Assembly (NCBI RefSeq): GCF_012933545.1
Contig: NZ_JAADJU010000004.1
Span: forward strand, 372,001 to 436,000
DNA from: Rouxiella aceris
GTDB lineage: Bacteria; Pseudomonadota; Gammaproteobacteria; Enterobacterales; Enterobacteriaceae
DNA: 64,000 nt
Reading direction: 5' to 3'
Part shown: one piece after another, positions 1 to 11,200 of the stretch
How the letters are laid out: the number at the start of each line of letters is the position of its first letter
Position numbering within the stretch: the stretch's first letter is position 1
Position numbers and translations under genes: made by a program
The notes under the pieces: model-generated
Told to the model about the DNA's origin: nothing
Seen by the model: the letters and a program-made list of their open reading frames with translations, nothing else
Databases searched by the model: none

Positions 1-150
1 CGAATCAAAGACACCAAAAGGCCCAGGATTGTTAAGGAGCGGGCCAGCGCTCCTTAACTCGGTTCGGCACAGCGGGTTAAGTTGCCACCGCTATTATAAA
101 ACCGAAACAGCTCCTCATAGCCCATTGGTTTTTAAAATAGAAAATTGCCA
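1..150. repeat. Copy of the interspersed structured repeat downstream of gsiD
   Basis: This stretch nearly repeats sequence found three times at 15.47-16.28 kb: a segment beginning AAAGACACCAAAAGG, a perfect 10-bp stem TTAAGGAGCG/CGCTCCTTAA (32-57) with loop GGCCAG, a GGTTCGGCACAGCGGGTTAAG block, then ATAAAACCGAAACAGCTCCTC. It lies past the gsiD stop codon, as REP/BIME-type elements commonly lie at 3' ends. The unit is cut by the window edge, so its full length is unknown. The hairpin could act as a terminator or mRNA stabiliser for gsi; that role is inference. Confidence 0.8.
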
Positions 151-151
151 T

Positions 152-1081
152 TTAAGACCTCAACCTGGGATCAAGCGCATCCCGTAACCCATCCCCCAAC
201 AGATTAAAAGCCAATACGGTTAAAAATATCGCCAGACAGGGAAAGATGGCGACATGCGGGGCCATCACCATATCCGCACGGGCTTCATTGAGCATTGCGC
301 CCCACTCCGGCGTTGGTGGCTGTGCGCCCATACCCAAAAATGACAAACTGGCAGCAGTAATGATCGATGTGCCAATACGCATGGTGAAATACACCACTAT
401 CGAAGATAAGGTGCCGGGCAAAATATGCCGAAAGATAATAGTGGCATCAGACGCGCCAATGCTGCGCGCCGACTCAATATAGGTCAGGTTTTTTAGCACC
501 AGCGTATTGGCGCGTACCAGACGGGCAAACGCCGGGATACTAAAAATCGCTACCGCTATAATAACATTGGTCATGCCGTTGCCCATCAGCGCCACCACGG
601 CAATCGCCAACAGGATGCCCGGAAAAGCAAACAGCACATCACAGATACGCATGGTCAGACGATCCCACCAGCCTTCATAGTAACCGGCCAATAAGCCGAG
701 TACCGTGCCAATAATCGCCCCTAAAATAACCGACAATACCCCCGCCGCCAGCGATATCCGCGCCCCCATCAGAATGCGACTAAAAATATCACGCCCCAGC
801 GAATCCACACCCAACCAGTGGATCAGCGACGGTCCCTCGTTTAAACGGTCGTAATCAAAATAGTTTTCAGCATCAAAAGGTACCAGCCAGGGTGCCAGGA
901 TCGCCGCGACAATCAGCAACAGCACAAAAACACCGGCCACCAGAGCGATATGCTGTTTGGCAAAACGGCGCAAAAAAGCGCGCCATGGCGTGTGGACCCG
1001 CTGACTCTGGCCGTGCGGCGTCACCAATGGCAGGGTTGCCAGCGCGGCTTTACGTCGCCAGTTTTTCATGCGCTTGCTCAC
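152..1081 (-). CDS. gsiD: Glutathione ABC transporter permease GsiD
   Basis: Second inner-membrane permease of the dipeptide/glutathione importer. At 309 aa it is close to the usual length for GsiD (about 303). It shows a cytoplasmic N-terminus, a first membrane segment around residues 45-67, the conserved DAENYFDYD and [12 protein letters not shown] stretches, and the inner-membrane permease loop EARSIGASD (here [10 protein letters not shown]) that docks on the ATPase. The GTG start overlaps the gsiC stop (GTGA), indicating translational coupling; an in-frame ATG follows at 1069. It is the last gene of gsiABCD. A structured repeat follows directly. Confidence 0.95.
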   Translation of the reverse strand: MSKRMKNWRRKAALATLPLVTPHGQSQRVHTPWRAFLRRFAKQHIALVAGVFVLLLIVAAILAPWLVPFDAENYFDYDRLNEGPSLIHWLGVDSLGRDIFSRILMGARISLAAGVLSVILGAIIGTVLGLLAGYYEGWWDRLTMRICDVLFAFPGILLAIAVVALMGNGMTNVIIAVAIFSIPAFARLVRANTLVLKNLTYIESARSIGASDATIIFRHILPGTLSSIVVYFTMRIGTSIITAASLSFLGMGAQPPTPEWGAMLNEARADMVMAPHVAIFPCLAIFLTVLAFNLLGDGLRDALDPRLRS

Positions 1082-1998
1082 TTGTATCGAATAGAAGGAT
1101 TGATGACGGCATACAGCATATCCACCAGCAAATTGATCAGGATAAATTCCAGCGAAAACAGCAACACTTCCGCCTGGATCACCGGATAGTCGCGCATCTC
1201 GACCGAGTCGATCAGAAGTCGCCCCAGCCCCGGCCAGTTAAACACCTTTTCCACCACAATCGATCCGCCGAGCAAAAAACCGAATTGCAGCCCCATCATG
1301 GTGACCACCGGGATCATGGCATTACGCAGACCGTGTTTTACCACCACAAAAAACTCGTGTACCCCTTTGGCGCGCGCGGTACGCATATAGTCTTCCTGCA
1401 TCACTTCAACAAAGGAGGCGCGGGTAAAACGGGCCATAATCGAGGCTACCGCCGCACCCAGCGTCAGTGACGGCAATATATAGTGACGCCAACTATCGGC
1501 ACCGACGGTGGGCAACCAGCCGAGATTGACCGAAAAAACCTGCATCAACAGCATGCCGAGGGCAAACGCCGGGAAAGAGATGCCGGAAACCGCCAGCGCC
1601 ATGCCCAGACGATCGGGCCAACGATTTCGCCATACCGCTGACACCACGCCGATGGTCAAACCGAATACCACCGACCACAGCATGCTGGTCAGCGTCAAAT
1701 AGAAGGTAGGTAAAAAACGCGAGCTGATTTCGTCAATAACCGGGCGTTTTGAGGCCATGGAATGACCAAAATCACCGTGCAGCGCACGCTGGAAAAAAGT
1801 CAGAAATTGCTGCCATAAGGGTTTATCCAGTCCCAGATCCTGACGAACCAGCTCAACCACGCCGGGATCGGCGTCCTGACCGGCCATCAATCTGGCGGGA
1901 TCGCCTGGCAACAGATGCACAAACAGAAACACCAATACGGCGACGATCAGTAAAGTGGGGATCAAGCCCAGCAGGCGCTTGATAAAGTAATTCAGCAT
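1078..1998 (-). CDS. gsiC: Glutathione ABC transporter permease GsiC
   Basis: First inner-membrane permease of the gsi importer, 306 aa, the same length as E. coli GsiC. The N-terminus [17 protein letters not shown] forms the first membrane helix, followed by the family motif [11 protein letters not shown], several further helices and the EAA-type loop around [11 protein letters not shown]. It pairs with GsiD to form the translocation pore and receives glutathione from GsiB. It overlaps gsiD by 4 bp and is 93 bp from gsiB, with a short spacer that could hold a processing or internal promoter signal; I see no clear terminator there. Confidence 0.96.
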   Translation of the reverse strand: MLNYFIKRLLGLIPTLLIVAVLVFLFVHLLPGDPARLMAGQDADPGVVELVRQDLGLDKPLWQQFLTFFQRALHGDFGHSMASKRPVIDEISSRFLPTFYLTLTSMLWSVVFGLTIGVVSAVWRNRWPDRLGMALAVSGISFPAFALGMLLMQVFSVNLGWLPTVGADSWRHYILPSLTLGAAVASIMARFTRASFVEVMQEDYMRTARAKGVHEFFVVVKHGLRNAMIPVVTMMGLQFGFLLGGSIVVEKVFNWPGLGRLLIDSVEMRDYPVIQAEVLLFSLEFILINLLVDMLYAVINPSIRYK

Positions 1999-2091
1999 AA
2001 TGGATTATGGCTATTCATTGCGTCATTGATCCTTATATGGCCCCCGTTTAACACGGAGGCCATAACAAGCGAGAAATGGAGTGAACAGAAG

Positions 2092-3651
2092 TTACTTCAC
2101 ATCGGCATCCGCAAAATTAAAGGACGAGTCCGGCATAACATAAAAACCGCTCAGACGTTTGTTATTGGCTGAAAGCAGACGCTCGGTAGCCAAAAATGCC
2201 CAAGGCGCATCGGCCCAGATATGATCCTGGGCATCTTTATACAGCTTGCCTTTGCTGGCGCTATCCGTGGTATTCAGAGCATCGGCAAGATCCTTGTCCA
2301 CCTGCGGATTGCTGTAAAAAGCGGTATTAAACTGTTTTGGCGGCGCAGACTGGCTGGCAAACAGCGGCGTCAATGCCCAGTCTGCTTCGCCGGTAGATGC
2401 CGACCAGCCAGTATAGAACATACGCACACCTGACTCTTTTTGTCCCACGTTTTCGACCTGTGCGGCACGCTGTGCAGCGTCAAATGCGGTCACCGTGACT
2501 TTAATGCCCACCTGAGCCAGCTGCTGCTGAGCAAACTGCAACACTTTCTGCGCGGTGCTGGAGTTATGTGAGGACCACAGCGTGGTGGTAAAACCATCCG
2601 GATAACCGGCTTCTTTCAGCAACTCACGCGCTTTAGCTGGATCGTAAGGCCACGGCTGATATTTTGCCGAATATTGGATACCGGCAGGCAAAGGACCTTC
2701 TGCCGGCACCGCATAACCGGCAAAGGCGACTTTAATTAACGCCTGTTTGTTGATGGCGTAGTTAATGGCCTGACGTACTTTCAGATTATCGAAAGGTTTT
2801 TGCGTCACGTTAAAACTGATATAGCGCTGCAAAATCGACGGCGAAGCCACCAGGCTTAGCTTGCTGTTTTTTTCCAGCAACGCCGCCTGCTCATAAGGCA
2901 CCGGGAATGCAAAATCCGCTTCGCCGGTTTGCAGCATGGCAGCACGGGTGTTGTTATCCACTACCGGACGCCAGGTAATGGTGTCCAGCTTAGGCTCGCC
3001 TTTTTGCCAGTAACCGTCGAATTTCTTCACTTTGACAAAATCGGTCTGATTCCATTGTTCCAGGGAATAAGGACCGGTGCCCACCGGATGGAAACCGATA
3101 TCTTTGCCGTATTTGCCAAGGGCGGTCGGCGAAATCATCACCGCAGAGGGATGCGCCAGGTTATTGATAAATGCCGAGAAAGGCGCCTTTAGCTCAACCT
3201 TCACCGTATTGGCATCAACCACGTCGGTTTTGGCGATCATCTTGAACAAATTATAACGCTTAAGATGATTGTCGGGATTGCTGGCACGATCGAGGTTGGT
3301 CTTGACAGCCGCCGCATTAAAATCGCTACCGTCCTGGAAATGGATCCCCGGATGCAGCTTGATGGTATAAGTCAGGCCGTCCGGGCTGACGCTATAGCTG
3401 TCGGCCAGCACATTAATCAGCTTCATATCCTTGTCAAAACCAAACAGGCCCTGATAGAAGGACTTGGCCACCGCCTGAGAAAGAGTGTCGTTGGCATCAT
3501 AGGGGTCAAGGGAGGTGAAGTTCGACCCGACGGCAATCACTACGTCCTTCGCTGCCCAGGCTGAGCCAGAAGCCAGGCTGCCAATGATCAAGGTCGCCAG
3601 TGCCGCTCGACGCATCGTTTTCTGCTCAATCCTCAATGTCTGGATCATCAT
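2092..3651 (-). CDS. gsiB: Glutathione-binding periplasmic protein GsiB
   Basis: Extracytoplasmic solute-binding protein (SBP family 5) delivering glutathione to GsiCD. A charged N-terminus ([18 protein letters not shown]) and AWA-AK cleavage site make a Sec signal peptide of about 33 residues. The mature part starts [19 protein letters not shown], nearly the same as E. coli GsiB, and retains the family signature around [13 protein letters not shown] and FHPVGTGPY. There are two adjacent ATGs (3651 and 3648) behind an AGGAA Shine-Dalgarno; either may start. It lies 24 bp after gsiA. Confidence 0.96.
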   Translation of the reverse strand: MMIQTLRIEQKTMRRAALATLIIGSLASGSAWAAKDVVIAVGSNFTSLDPYDANDTLSQAVAKSFYQGLFGFDKDMKLINVLADSYSVSPDGLTYTIKLHPGIHFQDGSDFNAAAVKTNLDRASNPDNHLKRYNLFKMIAKTDVVDANTVKVELKAPFSAFINNLAHPSAVMISPTALGKYGKDIGFHPVGTGPYSLEQWNQTDFVKVKKFDGYWQKGEPKLDTITWRPVVDNNTRAAMLQTGEADFAFPVPYEQAALLEKNSKLSLVASPSILQRYISFNVTQKPFDNLKVRQAINYAINKQALIKVAFAGYAVPAEGPLPAGIQYSAKYQPWPYDPAKARELLKEAGYPDGFTTTLWSSHNSSTAQKVLQFAQQQLAQVGIKVTVTAFDAAQRAAQVENVGQKESGVRMFYTGWSASTGEADWALTPLFASQSAPPKQFNTAFYSNPQVDKDLADALNTTDSASKGKLYKDAQDHIWADAPWAFLATERLLSANNKRLSGFYVMPDSSFNFADADVK

Positions 3652-3675
3652 GGTTCCTTTTCTGTAATTACCCTG

Positions 3676-5592
3676 TCAATAAACGCTGGCAATGGTATGA
3701 CGGGCGACAAAGTGCCCCTCAGAGACTTTTACCAGCGGTGCAATAATAGGTTCATTGCCCAGCGGACGGATCGGGCTGGGCACTTCATCGACCAACAGTG
3801 GCTGCTCTACCCTTATATGCAGGGGATTGGCCACCGGTACCGCTGCCATCAACTTGCGGGTATAGGCATGCTGGGGATTTTCAAACACCGCAGCGCGCGG
3901 GCCAATCTCGACAATCTGCCCAAGATACATTACCGCCACCCGGTGGCTAATACGTTCCACCACCGCCATATCGTGGGAGATAAACAGGAAGGCAATACCC
4001 AGTTCCTTTTGCAAATCCATCAATAAATTAACAATTTGCGCCTGGATGGAAACGTCGAGTGCCGACACCGACTCATCTGCAATCACCACTTTGGGATTGA
4101 GCGCCAAAGCGCGGGCAATGCAGATACGCTGCCGCTGTCCGCCGGAGAACTCGTGTGGATAGCGCTGGGCATGCTCGGGCAGCAAACCGACCTTTTGCAA
4201 TAACCAGGCTACCCGTTCCCTGGCCTGCTGGCGGGTGCCGATGTTATGCACCAGCAAGGGTTCCATAATGGAATAGCCGACGGTCAACCGTGGGTCGAGC
4301 GAAGCGTAAGGGTCCTGGAAAATAAACTGAATATCGCGACGCAGATGCTGCAGCGCCGGTCCCGACAGCTGGCCGGGATGCTCGCCGTCGAACATTGTCT
4401 GGCCATTAAAGATCACCGAACCGCGCTGACTTTCTACCAGACGCAACAACGAGCGACCGGTGGTTGATTTACCACAGCCGGATTCGCCCACCAGCGCCAG
4501 CGTTTCACCCGGATAAAGGTCGAAACTGACCTTTTCCACCGCGTGAACATAGCGGGTAACACGATTAAGCCACCCGCTACGCAGAGGGAAACGAGTAACC
4601 AGATCGCGCACCTGCAGGATCGGTGCTGCGCCCGGGATCAACGTCGTCTGGATCAAGGTTTCGCTATCGGCCGCCTCGCGGTGCCCCGTGGAGTCAAGCA
4701 ATGGAAAACGCGCAGGCAAACGGGTGCCTTTCATTGCCCCCAGTTTGGGTACGGCAGCCAGTAGCGCACGGGTATAAGCATGCTGCGGTGACGAAAACAC
4801 ACGGCCAACCTCGCCGACTTCTACGCTTGCTCCCTGATACATCACCAACACGCGATCGGCGATTTCAGCCACGACGCCCATATCATGGGTAATAAAGATC
4901 ACCGCCATCTGCATCTCTTTTTGCAGTACGCGGATCAGTTGCAGAATCTGTGCCTGGATAGTGACATCCAGCGCGGTAGTGGGTTCATCGGCGATCAGTA
5001 ATGCCGGTTTACAGGAAAGCGCCATGGCGATCATCACCCGCTGACGCATACCGCCGGAGAGCTGGTGAGGAAAGCTGTCGAGAATATTATGGGCTTCCGG
5101 GATGCGCACCAGTTCCAGCATGCGCAACGCTTCGGCGCGAGCCGCTGTCGCATCTTTGCCCTGATGCAGGCGCACCGACTCGGCGATCTGCTCACCCACC
5201 GGAAACACCGGATTAAGCGAGGTCATGGGCTCCTGAAAAATCATCGCCATATCGGCACCACGTAACGCGCGCATCGATGACTGACTGGCCGCCGTCAGAT
5301 CCATCACCTGGCCATTGCGCCGACGAAAGGCTATTTGCCCGCCGTCGATCCTGCCACCGCCCTGCTCCACCAGACGCATCAGCGCCAGCGAGGTGACCGA
5401 CTTACCGGAGCCGGATTCACCGACAATCGCCAGGGTTTCGCCACGCTTGATCTCAAAAGCAAGATCGCGCACCGCCTGGATAGTCTGGCCTTCATGCTCA
5501 AAGTTTATACTGAGGTTACGTACCGACAGGACCTGATCCTCAGCTAAGGTCAACGCTGTTGAAGGCTGCGCCTGGGGTAAGCTATGACTCAT
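3676..5592 (-). CDS. gsiA: Glutathione ABC transporter fused ATPase GsiA
   Basis: Cytoplasmic ATPase with two complete ABC domains in one chain, 638 aa (E. coli 623). The first domain has Walker A GESGSGKS near residue 60, signature LSGGMRQR and Walker [13 protein letters not shown]; the second has [17 protein letters not shown] and [12 protein letters not shown]. Each domain is followed by an oligopeptide-transporter C-terminal region that may bind a cluster or substrate cue. I chose the ATG at 5592 because AAGGAG sits 5 nt upstream; the two preceding in-frame GTG codons are less likely. It is the first of the gsi genes, 67 bp downstream of iaaA on the same strand. Confidence 0.96.
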   Translation of the reverse strand: MSHSLPQAQPSTALTLAEDQVLSVRNLSINFEHEGQTIQAVRDLAFEIKRGETLAIVGESGSGKSVTSLALMRLVEQGGGRIDGGQIAFRRRNGQVMDLTAASQSSMRALRGADMAMIFQEPMTSLNPVFPVGEQIAESVRLHQGKDATAARAEALRMLELVRIPEAHNILDSFPHQLSGGMRQRVMIAMALSCKPALLIADEPTTALDVTIQAQILQLIRVLQKEMQMAVIFITHDMGVVAEIADRVLVMYQGASVEVGEVGRVFSSPQHAYTRALLAAVPKLGAMKGTRLPARFPLLDSTGHREAADSETLIQTTLIPGAAPILQVRDLVTRFPLRSGWLNRVTRYVHAVEKVSFDLYPGETLALVGESGCGKSTTGRSLLRLVESQRGSVIFNGQTMFDGEHPGQLSGPALQHLRRDIQFIFQDPYASLDPRLTVGYSIMEPLLVHNIGTRQQARERVAWLLQKVGLLPEHAQRYPHEFSGGQRQRICIARALALNPKVVIADESVSALDVSIQAQIVNLLMDLQKELGIAFLFISHDMAVVERISHRVAVMYLGQIVEIGPRAAVFENPQHAYTRKLMAAVPVANPLHIRVEQPLLVDEVPSPIRPLGNEPIIAPLVKVSEGHFVARHTIASVY

Positions 5593-5665
5593 CACCACTC
5601 CTTGATCATTAAGGCTCCCTAAGATTGCCAGCCGATATTTTCAATCTGTCGGCTGGCAGGCCGGG

Positions 5666-6664
5666 TTATCGATAAATTGCCACTTTCGGCATCTGACCCA
5701 CATGGCCATAGCCGCGATACATGCCTTCACTGTTAAAAGGCAAACAGACATTGCCGAAACGGTCGATGGCAATCATGCCGCCGGAGCCTTCCAGCGCCAC
5801 CAGTTTTTCCATCACTACCTTGTCGCTGGCCTGCTGCAGCGTCATACCCGCATAGTCGATCAACGCCGCTACATCATAAGCAGCGAGCGTACGCATAAAG
5901 ACTTCGCCGGTGCCGGTACTGGATATCGCCACCGTGCGGTTACTGGCATAACAGCCGGCACCAATAATCGGCGTATCGCCAACGCGCCCGGCCTGCTTAT
6001 TGGTCATACCGCCGGTGGAGGTGGCTGCAGCCAGATTACCGAAAGAATCGAGGGCAACGGCACCTACCGTGCCAAATTTGCGATCGGCATCTAAAGGATC
6101 GTCGGAAACCGGGGCAGCAAGGGCTGCGGCATCGTGATCGAGCATTACGCCCTCACTGGCCTTGGCGCGCTGCAACTGATCAAAACGTTCCTGAGTAAAA
6201 AAGTAGTCTGCCGCCACCATCTCCTGGCCATGCTGACGGGCAAAGTCTTCCGCCCCCTGACCGGTAAACATCACATGCGGGCTATGCTCCAGTACCTGGC
6301 GTGCGGTGAGGATCGGATTGCGGATATGGCTGACACAGCTGACGGCCCCGGCGTCGAGGGTGCGACCATCCATAATACAGGCGTCAAGTTCATGAGTTCC
6401 CTGATGGGTCAGCACCGCGCCGGTACCGGCATTAAATAAAGGACACTCTTCAAGTAAGCGCACAGCTTCGGTCACCGCGTCCAGCGCGCTGCCTCCGGCT
6501 GCCAGTATCCCCTGACCTGCACTGACAATCTGTTCCAGCGCTTGCAAATAGTGACGTTCTTTTTCTGCACTCATTGCTGCTCGGGTAATAGCACCCGCAC
6601 CACCGTGGATAGCAATTACCGCAACAGCCGGCTGTTGCTCAGTAGAAGAAATCGTTGCGTTCAT
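5666..6664 (-). CDS. iaaA: Isoaspartyl peptidase / L-asparaginase IaaA
   Basis: Ntn-hydrolase that self-cleaves and then removes isoaspartyl residues from dipeptides and hydrolyses asparagine. Visible are the N-terminal IAIHGGAGAI, the LFNAGTGAVL loop, and the autocleavage site DRKFG-TVGAVALD; with the start used here the nucleophile is Thr199. The downstream STGGMTNKQAGRVGDTP and STGTGEVF motifs line the active site. Length 332 aa, slightly longer than E. coli (321). ATG 6664 is preferred over an in-frame TTG 24 bp upstream. It precedes gsiABCD, as in E. coli, linking peptide degradation and glutathione uptake in one transcription unit. Confidence 0.94.
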   Translation of the reverse strand: MNATISSTEQQPAVAVIAIHGGAGAITRAAMSAEKERHYLQALEQIVSAGQGILAAGGSALDAVTEAVRLLEECPLFNAGTGAVLTHQGTHELDACIMDGRTLDAGAVSCVSHIRNPILTARQVLEHSPHVMFTGQGAEDFARQHGQEMVAADYFFTQERFDQLQRAKASEGVMLDHDAAALAAPVSDDPLDADRKFGTVGAVALDSFGNLAAATSTGGMTNKQAGRVGDTPIIGAGCYASNRTVAISSTGTGEVFMRTLAAYDVAALIDYAGMTLQQASDKVVMEKLVALEGSGGMIAIDRFGNVCLPFNSEGMYRGYGHVGQMPKVAIYR

Positions 6665-6969
6665 TGAATATGGCACCCTTGTGTTCAACCAGTCCGGGAA
6701 AATAGCATCGAATTTCGACTATATTTACCCCCCAAGCCTAAGTAAAGCTGAAATTTAAATCCAATAAAATGAAGTAGCTGGCTTAGAACATTTAGAGAAA
6801 ATATCAGAAAGGATGGCATAACGCGGGCAAGCAGGAGGTGAAATTAGTGCGCAAAATAATGCTGGTGTCGTCAGAAAGAGCGGTACCTCACTGATCGGTT
6901 GGCCGCAGCGGCTTGCTCACATTGGTGAGGCCGCCAGCGCAGCGGTCTGGCAACCAAGGAGCACGCCAG
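6665..6969. other. Intergenic region upstream of iaaA
   Basis: About 305 bp between the iaaA start and the stop of the DeoR-like gene, both on the minus strand. The part next to iaaA is AT-rich (TTTACTTAGGCTTGGGGGG on the minus strand) and presumably holds the iaa-gsi promoter, but I cannot place convincing -35/-10 boxes. The part at 6890-6960 is GC-rich with partial dyads (GGCCGCAGCGGCTTGC). No coding sequence is seen. Confidence 0.4.
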
Positions 6970-7203
6970 TCAGCTATGAGAAACCCGCTGTAAACTATTG
7001 ATCCAGCCATAAGTTGTCGCGGTTTCTACACGCCTGGCACGGCCATGACGCCGCTGAATCAATCCTTTGTCCTGCATTTCACTAAGATCGCGACGGATAG
7101 TTTCGAGGCTCACCTCTAACCACAAGGCTAAATCGTTGACCTGAACCACTTCATGTTGATCCACCAATTTGAGTATGGCCTGATGGCGGTTTTTTTTCAT
7201 CAC
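6970..7203 (-). CDS. Short DeoR-type HTH protein
   Basis: 77 aa. Residues 1-57 are a clear DeoR N-terminal winged helix-turn-helix: KNRHQAILKLVDQHEVVQV, then VSLETIRRDLSEMQDKGLI and a basic RRHGRARR tail. Normal DeoR regulators are about 250 aa, with a C-terminal sugar-phosphate sensor; here the ORF stops about 20 residues after the wing. It is either a free-standing DNA-binding domain or the remnant of a longer gene; downstream sequence shows no continuing sensor domain. ATG with AGGAGTT upstream supports translation. Its targets are unknown; iaaA-gsi lies immediately downstream on the same strand. Confidence 0.7.
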   Translation of the reverse strand: MMKKNRHQAILKLVDQHEVVQVNDLALWLEVSLETIRRDLSEMQDKGLIQRRHGRARRVETATTYGWINSLQRVSHS

Positions 7204-7540
7204 GATGTAACTCCTGACGCAGTAGACAAATTATTGTGATTTACATCACAAAACTGCCGGTAATGATACGCCGGAGAAAAGATCATTTTTGCGATCGATC
7301 TCATTTTTTTGAAAGATTTTTGCTTTTTGTATATTTATTCAGACATTTTTTGGCTGCGGTTTTTTCTTAAATACTGGCCATTATCAGCAGACAGACAATA
7401 AACGGCATTGTGCGGTTTTCATTGGGTTCATTTGGGCGCACCTGGCTTTCTCTGGCATAATAAAAGAATGATTTGTCACGTTGACCGGCTCCCCTTTCAG
7501 GCCATTCTCGCCTGTCCTCAGCCGCTATAAATAAGGTTTA
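7204..7540. other. Divergent promoter region, DeoR-like gene / moeA
   Basis: 337 bp, AT-rich with T-runs, between divergent genes. It should contain promoters for both. A TTGTGATTTACATCACAA-like dyad at 7231-7248 resembles a CRP or FNR-type site (TGTGA-N6-TCACA), directly upstream of the DeoR-like gene. No ORF of note. Confidence 0.45.
7231..7250. promoter_or_regulatory. Candidate CRP-type operator
   Basis: The sequence TTGTGATTTACATCACAAA is a near-perfect dyad with half-sites TGTGA and TCACA separated by 6 bp, the CRP consensus geometry. It lies 28 bp upstream of the DeoR-like ATG (minus strand) and about 290 bp upstream of moeA. CRP control of the short regulator is inferred from the motif only. 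Confidence 0.55.
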
Positions 7541-8788
7541 ATGATGGAAAAGACGTTCACCTCTGGCCTGCTGTCACTACAAGAAGCGCTGGATAAAATG
7601 CTGTCGCAGACCACACCGATGACAACCCGCGACGCCCAATGGCTACCTCTGACTGACTCTGCAGGCCGCATCACCGCCAATCCAGTCCTGTCACCGATTT
7701 TTGTGCCGCCGTTTGATAACTCGGCAATGGACGGCTATGCCATCCGCATGGCAGATTACCAGCAAAACCGTCTGTTTCCTGTGGCGGGTAAAGCCTTTGC
7801 CGGTCAGCCATTTAGCGGCGAATGGCCTGTCGCCAGCTGCATCCGTATTATGACCGGCGCGCCAGTACCCGCAGGTGCCGATGCAGTGATTATGCAAGAA
7901 CAGGCCGAAGAGACCCCGTCGGGAGTGCGCTTTACTGCTCAGGTTAAAGCGGGACAAAATATTCGTTTAATCGGGGATGATATCCGCGAAGGCCAGGAAG
8001 TGCTGGCCGCCGGTGTGCGCCTGGGTGCCGCACAGCTACCATTGCTGGCTTCATTGGGCATTGAGAAAGTACAGGTCAACCGCCGGCTGAAGGTCGCGGT
8101 GTTCTCCACCGGTGATGAACTGCAACCGGTGGGAACGCCGTTGCAGGCTGGACAAATCTACGATACCAACCGTTTTGCCGTGCATCTGATGCTCGATCAA
8201 CTGGGTTGTGAAGTGCTGGATCTGGGCATTATCCGCGACGATCCGGCGGCACTGCGCCAGGCGTTTCAACAGGCGGATAGCTATGCCGATCTGGTGATCA
8301 GCAGCGGCGGTGTCTCGGTGGGTGAAGCGGATTACACCAAAACCATTTTGGATGAGCTCGGTGAAATCGGCTTTTGGAAACTGGCGATCAAACCGGGTAA
8401 ACCTTTTGCCTTTGGCAAATTGCACAATGCCTGGTTCTGCGGCTTGCCTGGCAATCCGGTCTCGGCAGCCCTCACTTTCTATCAGTTGGTGCAACCGCTG
8501 ATCGCCAGACTGTCGGCGCAAAGCGACTGGAGTTTACCGCCAAGATTGCGCGCCAAAGCCACCACTCGCTTTAAAAAAACCCCGGGCCGACTCGATTTCC
8601 AGCGCGGTGTTTTCAGCCATAATGCCCAGGGCGAGTTGGAAGCCCGCAGCACCGGCCATCAGGGGTCGCATGTTTTCAGTTCCTTCAGTCTGGCAAACTG
8701 TTTTGTGGTGCTGGAACGCGAACGCGGTGATGTTGCCGTCGGCGAATGGGTTGAGGTTGAGCCATTCAATGCGTTATTAAAGGACTGA
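7541..8788 (+). CDS. moeA: Molybdopterin molybdenumtransferase MoeA
   Basis: Inserts molybdate into adenylated molybdopterin, the last common step of Moco synthesis, in the cytoplasm. 415 aa (E. coli 411). Recognisable stretches: [12 protein letters not shown] near residue 60, [10 protein letters not shown], the MoCF/MogA-like domain with [28 protein letters not shown], and [15 protein letters not shown]; the C-terminal beta-barrel domain ends [12 protein letters not shown]. Start: two adjacent ATGs (7541, 7544) after TAAGG. It is followed 4 bp later by moeB, so the two form an operon. A molybdoenzyme gene at 20.99 kb would need this cofactor. Confidence 0.97.
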   Translation: MMEKTFTSGLLSLQEALDKMLSQTTPMTTRDAQWLPLTDSAGRITANPVLSPIFVPPFDNSAMDGYAIRMADYQQNRLFPVAGKAFAGQPFSGEWPVASCIRIMTGAPVPAGADAVIMQEQAEETPSGVRFTAQVKAGQNIRLIGDDIREGQEVLAAGVRLGAAQLPLLASLGIEKVQVNRRLKVAVFSTGDELQPVGTPLQAGQIYDTNRFAVHLMLDQLGCEVLDLGIIRDDPAALRQAFQQADSYADLVISSGGVSVGEADYTKTILDELGEIGFWKLAIKPGKPFAFGKLHNAWFCGLPGNPVSAALTFYQLVQPLIARLSAQSDWSLPPRLRAKATTRFKKTPGRLDFQRGVFSHNAQGELEARSTGHQGSHVFSSFSLANCFVVLERERGDVAVGEWVEVEPFNALLKD

Positions 8789-8792
8789 GTCG

Positions 8793-9548
8793 ATGAGCTT
8801 GCCAGAACTGAGTGATGCCGAAAGCCTGCGCTACAATCGCCAAATTGTGTTGCGCGGCTTTGATTTTGACGGTCAGGAAAAACTCAAGGCCAGCCAGGTA
8901 CTGATTGTCGGTCTTGGTGGCCTGGGTTGCGCCGCCGCGCAATACCTGGCGGCGGCAGGCGTCGGCACGCTGACGCTGGTGGATTTTGACAGCGTATCGC
9001 TGTCCAATCTGCAACGGCAAACGCTGCATAGCGACGCCCGTCTGGGGATGAAAAAAGTGGCTTCGGCAGCCATCGCCCTGGCGGCAATCAATCCGCACAT
9101 TGCCATACAGCAAATCAGTCAACAACTGGACGATGCTGCCCTGTTGGCCGCGGTCAAAAACAGCGATCTGGTGCTCGATTGCACCGACAATGTCGAGACG
9201 CGAAATCAACTGAATCAGGCCTGCTTTACACTGAAAAAACCGCTGGTTTCCGGCGCGGCGATCCGTATGGAAGGACAGATCAGCGTCTTTACCTACCAGC
9301 AAGATGAACCCTGCTATCGCTGTCTGAGCCGGTTATTTGGCGAGCAGGCGCTAAGCTGCGTCGAGGCAGGCGTGATGGCGCCGTTGGTGGCAACGATTGG
9401 CAGTCTGCAAGCCATGGAAGCCATTAAGCTGCTGACGCACTATGGTGAGGTCAAAACCGGGCGATTGCTGATGTTTGATGCGATGACGCTGCAGTTTCGC
9501 GAAATGAAGTTGGCAAAATATGCTCACTGCGAAATTTGCGGGCATTAA
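8793..9548 (+). CDS. moeB: Molybdopterin-synthase adenylyltransferase MoeB
   Basis: Activates the MoaD C-terminus by adenylation so that it can receive sulfur, an E1-like reaction. 251 aa. Residues 40-45 are the nucleotide-binding GLGGLG; Asp132 in DCTDN matches the catalytic aspartate; Cys174/Cys177 (CYRC) and Cys246/Cys249 (CEIC) form the structural zinc site. The arrangement and length match E. coli MoeB (249 aa). Translated from the same mRNA as moeA, with 4 bp between the genes. The downstream neighbour ybiT is convergent. Confidence 0.96.
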   Translation: MSLPELSDAESLRYNRQIVLRGFDFDGQEKLKASQVLIVGLGGLGCAAAQYLAAAGVGTLTLVDFDSVSLSNLQRQTLHSDARLGMKKVASAAIALAAINPHIAIQQISQQLDDAALLAAVKNSDLVLDCTDNVETRNQLNQACFTLKKPLVSGAAIRMEGQISVFTYQQDEPCYRCLSRLFGEQALSCVEAGVMAPLVATIGSLQAMEAIKLLTHYGEVKTGRLLMFDAMTLQFREMKLAKYAHCEICGH

Positions 9549-9556
9549 AACGAAGT

Positions 9557-9587
9557 CGGGTACAGGGAAGCGTGTTCCCTGCACCCG
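9557..9587. terminator. Stem-loop between convergent moeB and ybiT
   Basis: A strong hairpin of about 13 bp with one mismatch: CGGGTACAGGGAA, loop GCGTG, TTCCCTGCACCCG. It stands between the stop codons of two convergent genes. Neither side has a good U-tract, so it may be a weak bidirectional terminator or a 3'-end stabiliser. Confidence 0.55.
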
Positions 9588-9604
9588 ATGTGCGGCGGAG
9601 GTGA

Positions 9605-11200
9605 TTAGCTGTTAATACCCTGGCTGCTCAGATAATCTTCATAATTACCGGTAAAGTCAGTGATTTTAGTCGGTGTCACTTCAATCACACGGGTCGCCAG
9701 TGAACTGACGAACTCCCGGTCGTGAGAAACAAAGATCAAGGTACCTTCGTACATTTCCAGCGCCATATTCAGCGACTCAATGGATTCCATATCCATATGG
9801 TTGGTGGGTTCATCCATTACCAGAATATTAGGTCGCTGCATCATCAGCTTGCCAAACAGCATACGGCCCTTTTCACCACCGGAAAGCACTTTGACTTTTT
9901 TCTTGATATCGTCCTGACCAAACAGCAAACGACCAAGAATACCGCGTACCGCCTGCTCGTCGTCTTTCTCGGACTTCCACTGACTCATCCAGTCAAATAC
10001 GTTCATGGTATCGTCGAATTCGTATTCGTGATCCTGCGCGTAGTAACCGATATTGCAGTTTTCAGACCATTTGACAGTGCCGTTGTCCGGTTGCAGATCG
10101 CCGACCAGGGTTTTCAGCATGGTAGATTTACCCACGCCGTTAGCGCCGAGGATAGCAATTTTCTCGCCCACTTCCATCATCAGACTAAAGTCTTTGAACA
10201 GCGGCGTACCATCAAAGCCTTTGCTGAGTTTTTCAACTTCCAGCGCGTTACGGAACAGTTTCTTATCCTGTTCAAAACGGATATAAGGGTTTTGACGGCT
10301 TGAAGCCTTGATTTCATCCAGCTGGATTTTATCAATCTGACGCGCGCGTGAGGTGGCCTGCTTGGATTTGGAGGCGTTAGCACTAAAACGGCTAACAAAT
10401 GACTGCAACTCGGCAATTTGCGCTTTCTTCTTGGCGTTATCCGCCGTCAGACGTTCACGCGCCTGGGTGGCCGCGGTCATGTATTCATCGTAGTTACCTG
10501 GGTAAACGCGCAGTTCGCCGTAGTCCAGGTCAGCCATGTGCGTACACACCATATTCAGGAAGTGACGGTCATGGGAAATAATAATCATGGTGCTGTTACG
10601 TTCGTTTAGCACCTGCTCAAGCCAGCGAATGGTATCGATGTCGAGGTTGTTGGTTGGTTCGTCGAGCAACAGAATTTCCGGGTTGGAGAACAGTGCCTGC
10701 GCCAACAATACGCGCAGTTTAAAACCCGGGGCAATTTCGCTCATCGGACCGTAGTGCTGCTCGACGGGAATGCCCACGCCCAGCAGCAGTTCACCGGCGC
10801 GGGATTCTGCGCTGTAGCCGTCCATCTCACCGTAGGCGACTTCCAGATCGGCCACTTTATAGCCGTCTTCTTCGCTCATTTCGGCCATGGCGTAGATTTT
10901 ATCGCGCTCTTCTTTGACTTCCCACAGTTCGCTATGGCCCATGATCACGGTATCAAGGACGCTAAAGCTTTCAAACGCAAACTGGTCCTGGCGAAGTTTA
11001 CCAAGACGTTCATTGGGATCGAGCACAACGTTACCCGCGGAAGGCACCAGATCGCCCCCGAGGATTTTCATAAAGGTCGATTTTCCACAGCCATTTGCAC
11101 CGATCAAGCCATAACGGTTACCACCGCCAAACTTAACGGAAATATTTTCAAATAGCGGCTTGCTGCCGAATTGCATGGTGATGTTATAAGTACTAAGCAC
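9605..11200 (-). CDS. ybiT: ABC-F family ATPase YbiT
   Basis: Cytoplasmic, ribosome-associated ABC-F protein of 531 aa (E. coli 530). Two ABC domains: GANGCGKST with Walker [13 protein letters not shown], then GANGVGKST with signature LSGGEKGR and Walker [13 protein letters not shown]. The linker between the domains (about residues 230-310: [19 protein letters not shown]) is the charged P-site-interaction motif region typical of EttA-like proteins. No membrane segments. ABC-F proteins of this type modulate translation; a precise role for YbiT is not settled. Start ATG at 11200 matches the family start ([12 protein letters not shown]). Confidence 0.95.
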   Translation of the reverse strand: MLSTYNITMQFGSKPLFENISVKFGGGNRYGLIGANGCGKSTFMKILGGDLVPSAGNVVLDPNERLGKLRQDQFAFESFSVLDTVIMGHSELWEVKEERDKIYAMAEMSEEDGYKVADLEVAYGEMDGYSAESRAGELLLGVGIPVEQHYGPMSEIAPGFKLRVLLAQALFSNPEILLLDEPTNNLDIDTIRWLEQVLNERNSTMIIISHDRHFLNMVCTHMADLDYGELRVYPGNYDEYMTAATQARERLTADNAKKKAQIAELQSFVSRFSANASKSKQATSRARQIDKIQLDEIKASSRQNPYIRFEQDKKLFRNALEVEKLSKGFDGTPLFKDFSLMMEVGEKIAILGANGVGKSTMLKTLVGDLQPDNGTVKWSENCNIGYYAQDHEYEFDDTMNVFDWMSQWKSEKDDEQAVRGILGRLLFGQDDIKKKVKVLSGGEKGRMLFGKLMMQRPNILVMDEPTNHMDMESIESLNMALEMYEGTLIFVSHDREFVSSLATRVIEVTPTKITDFTGNYEDYLSSQGINS

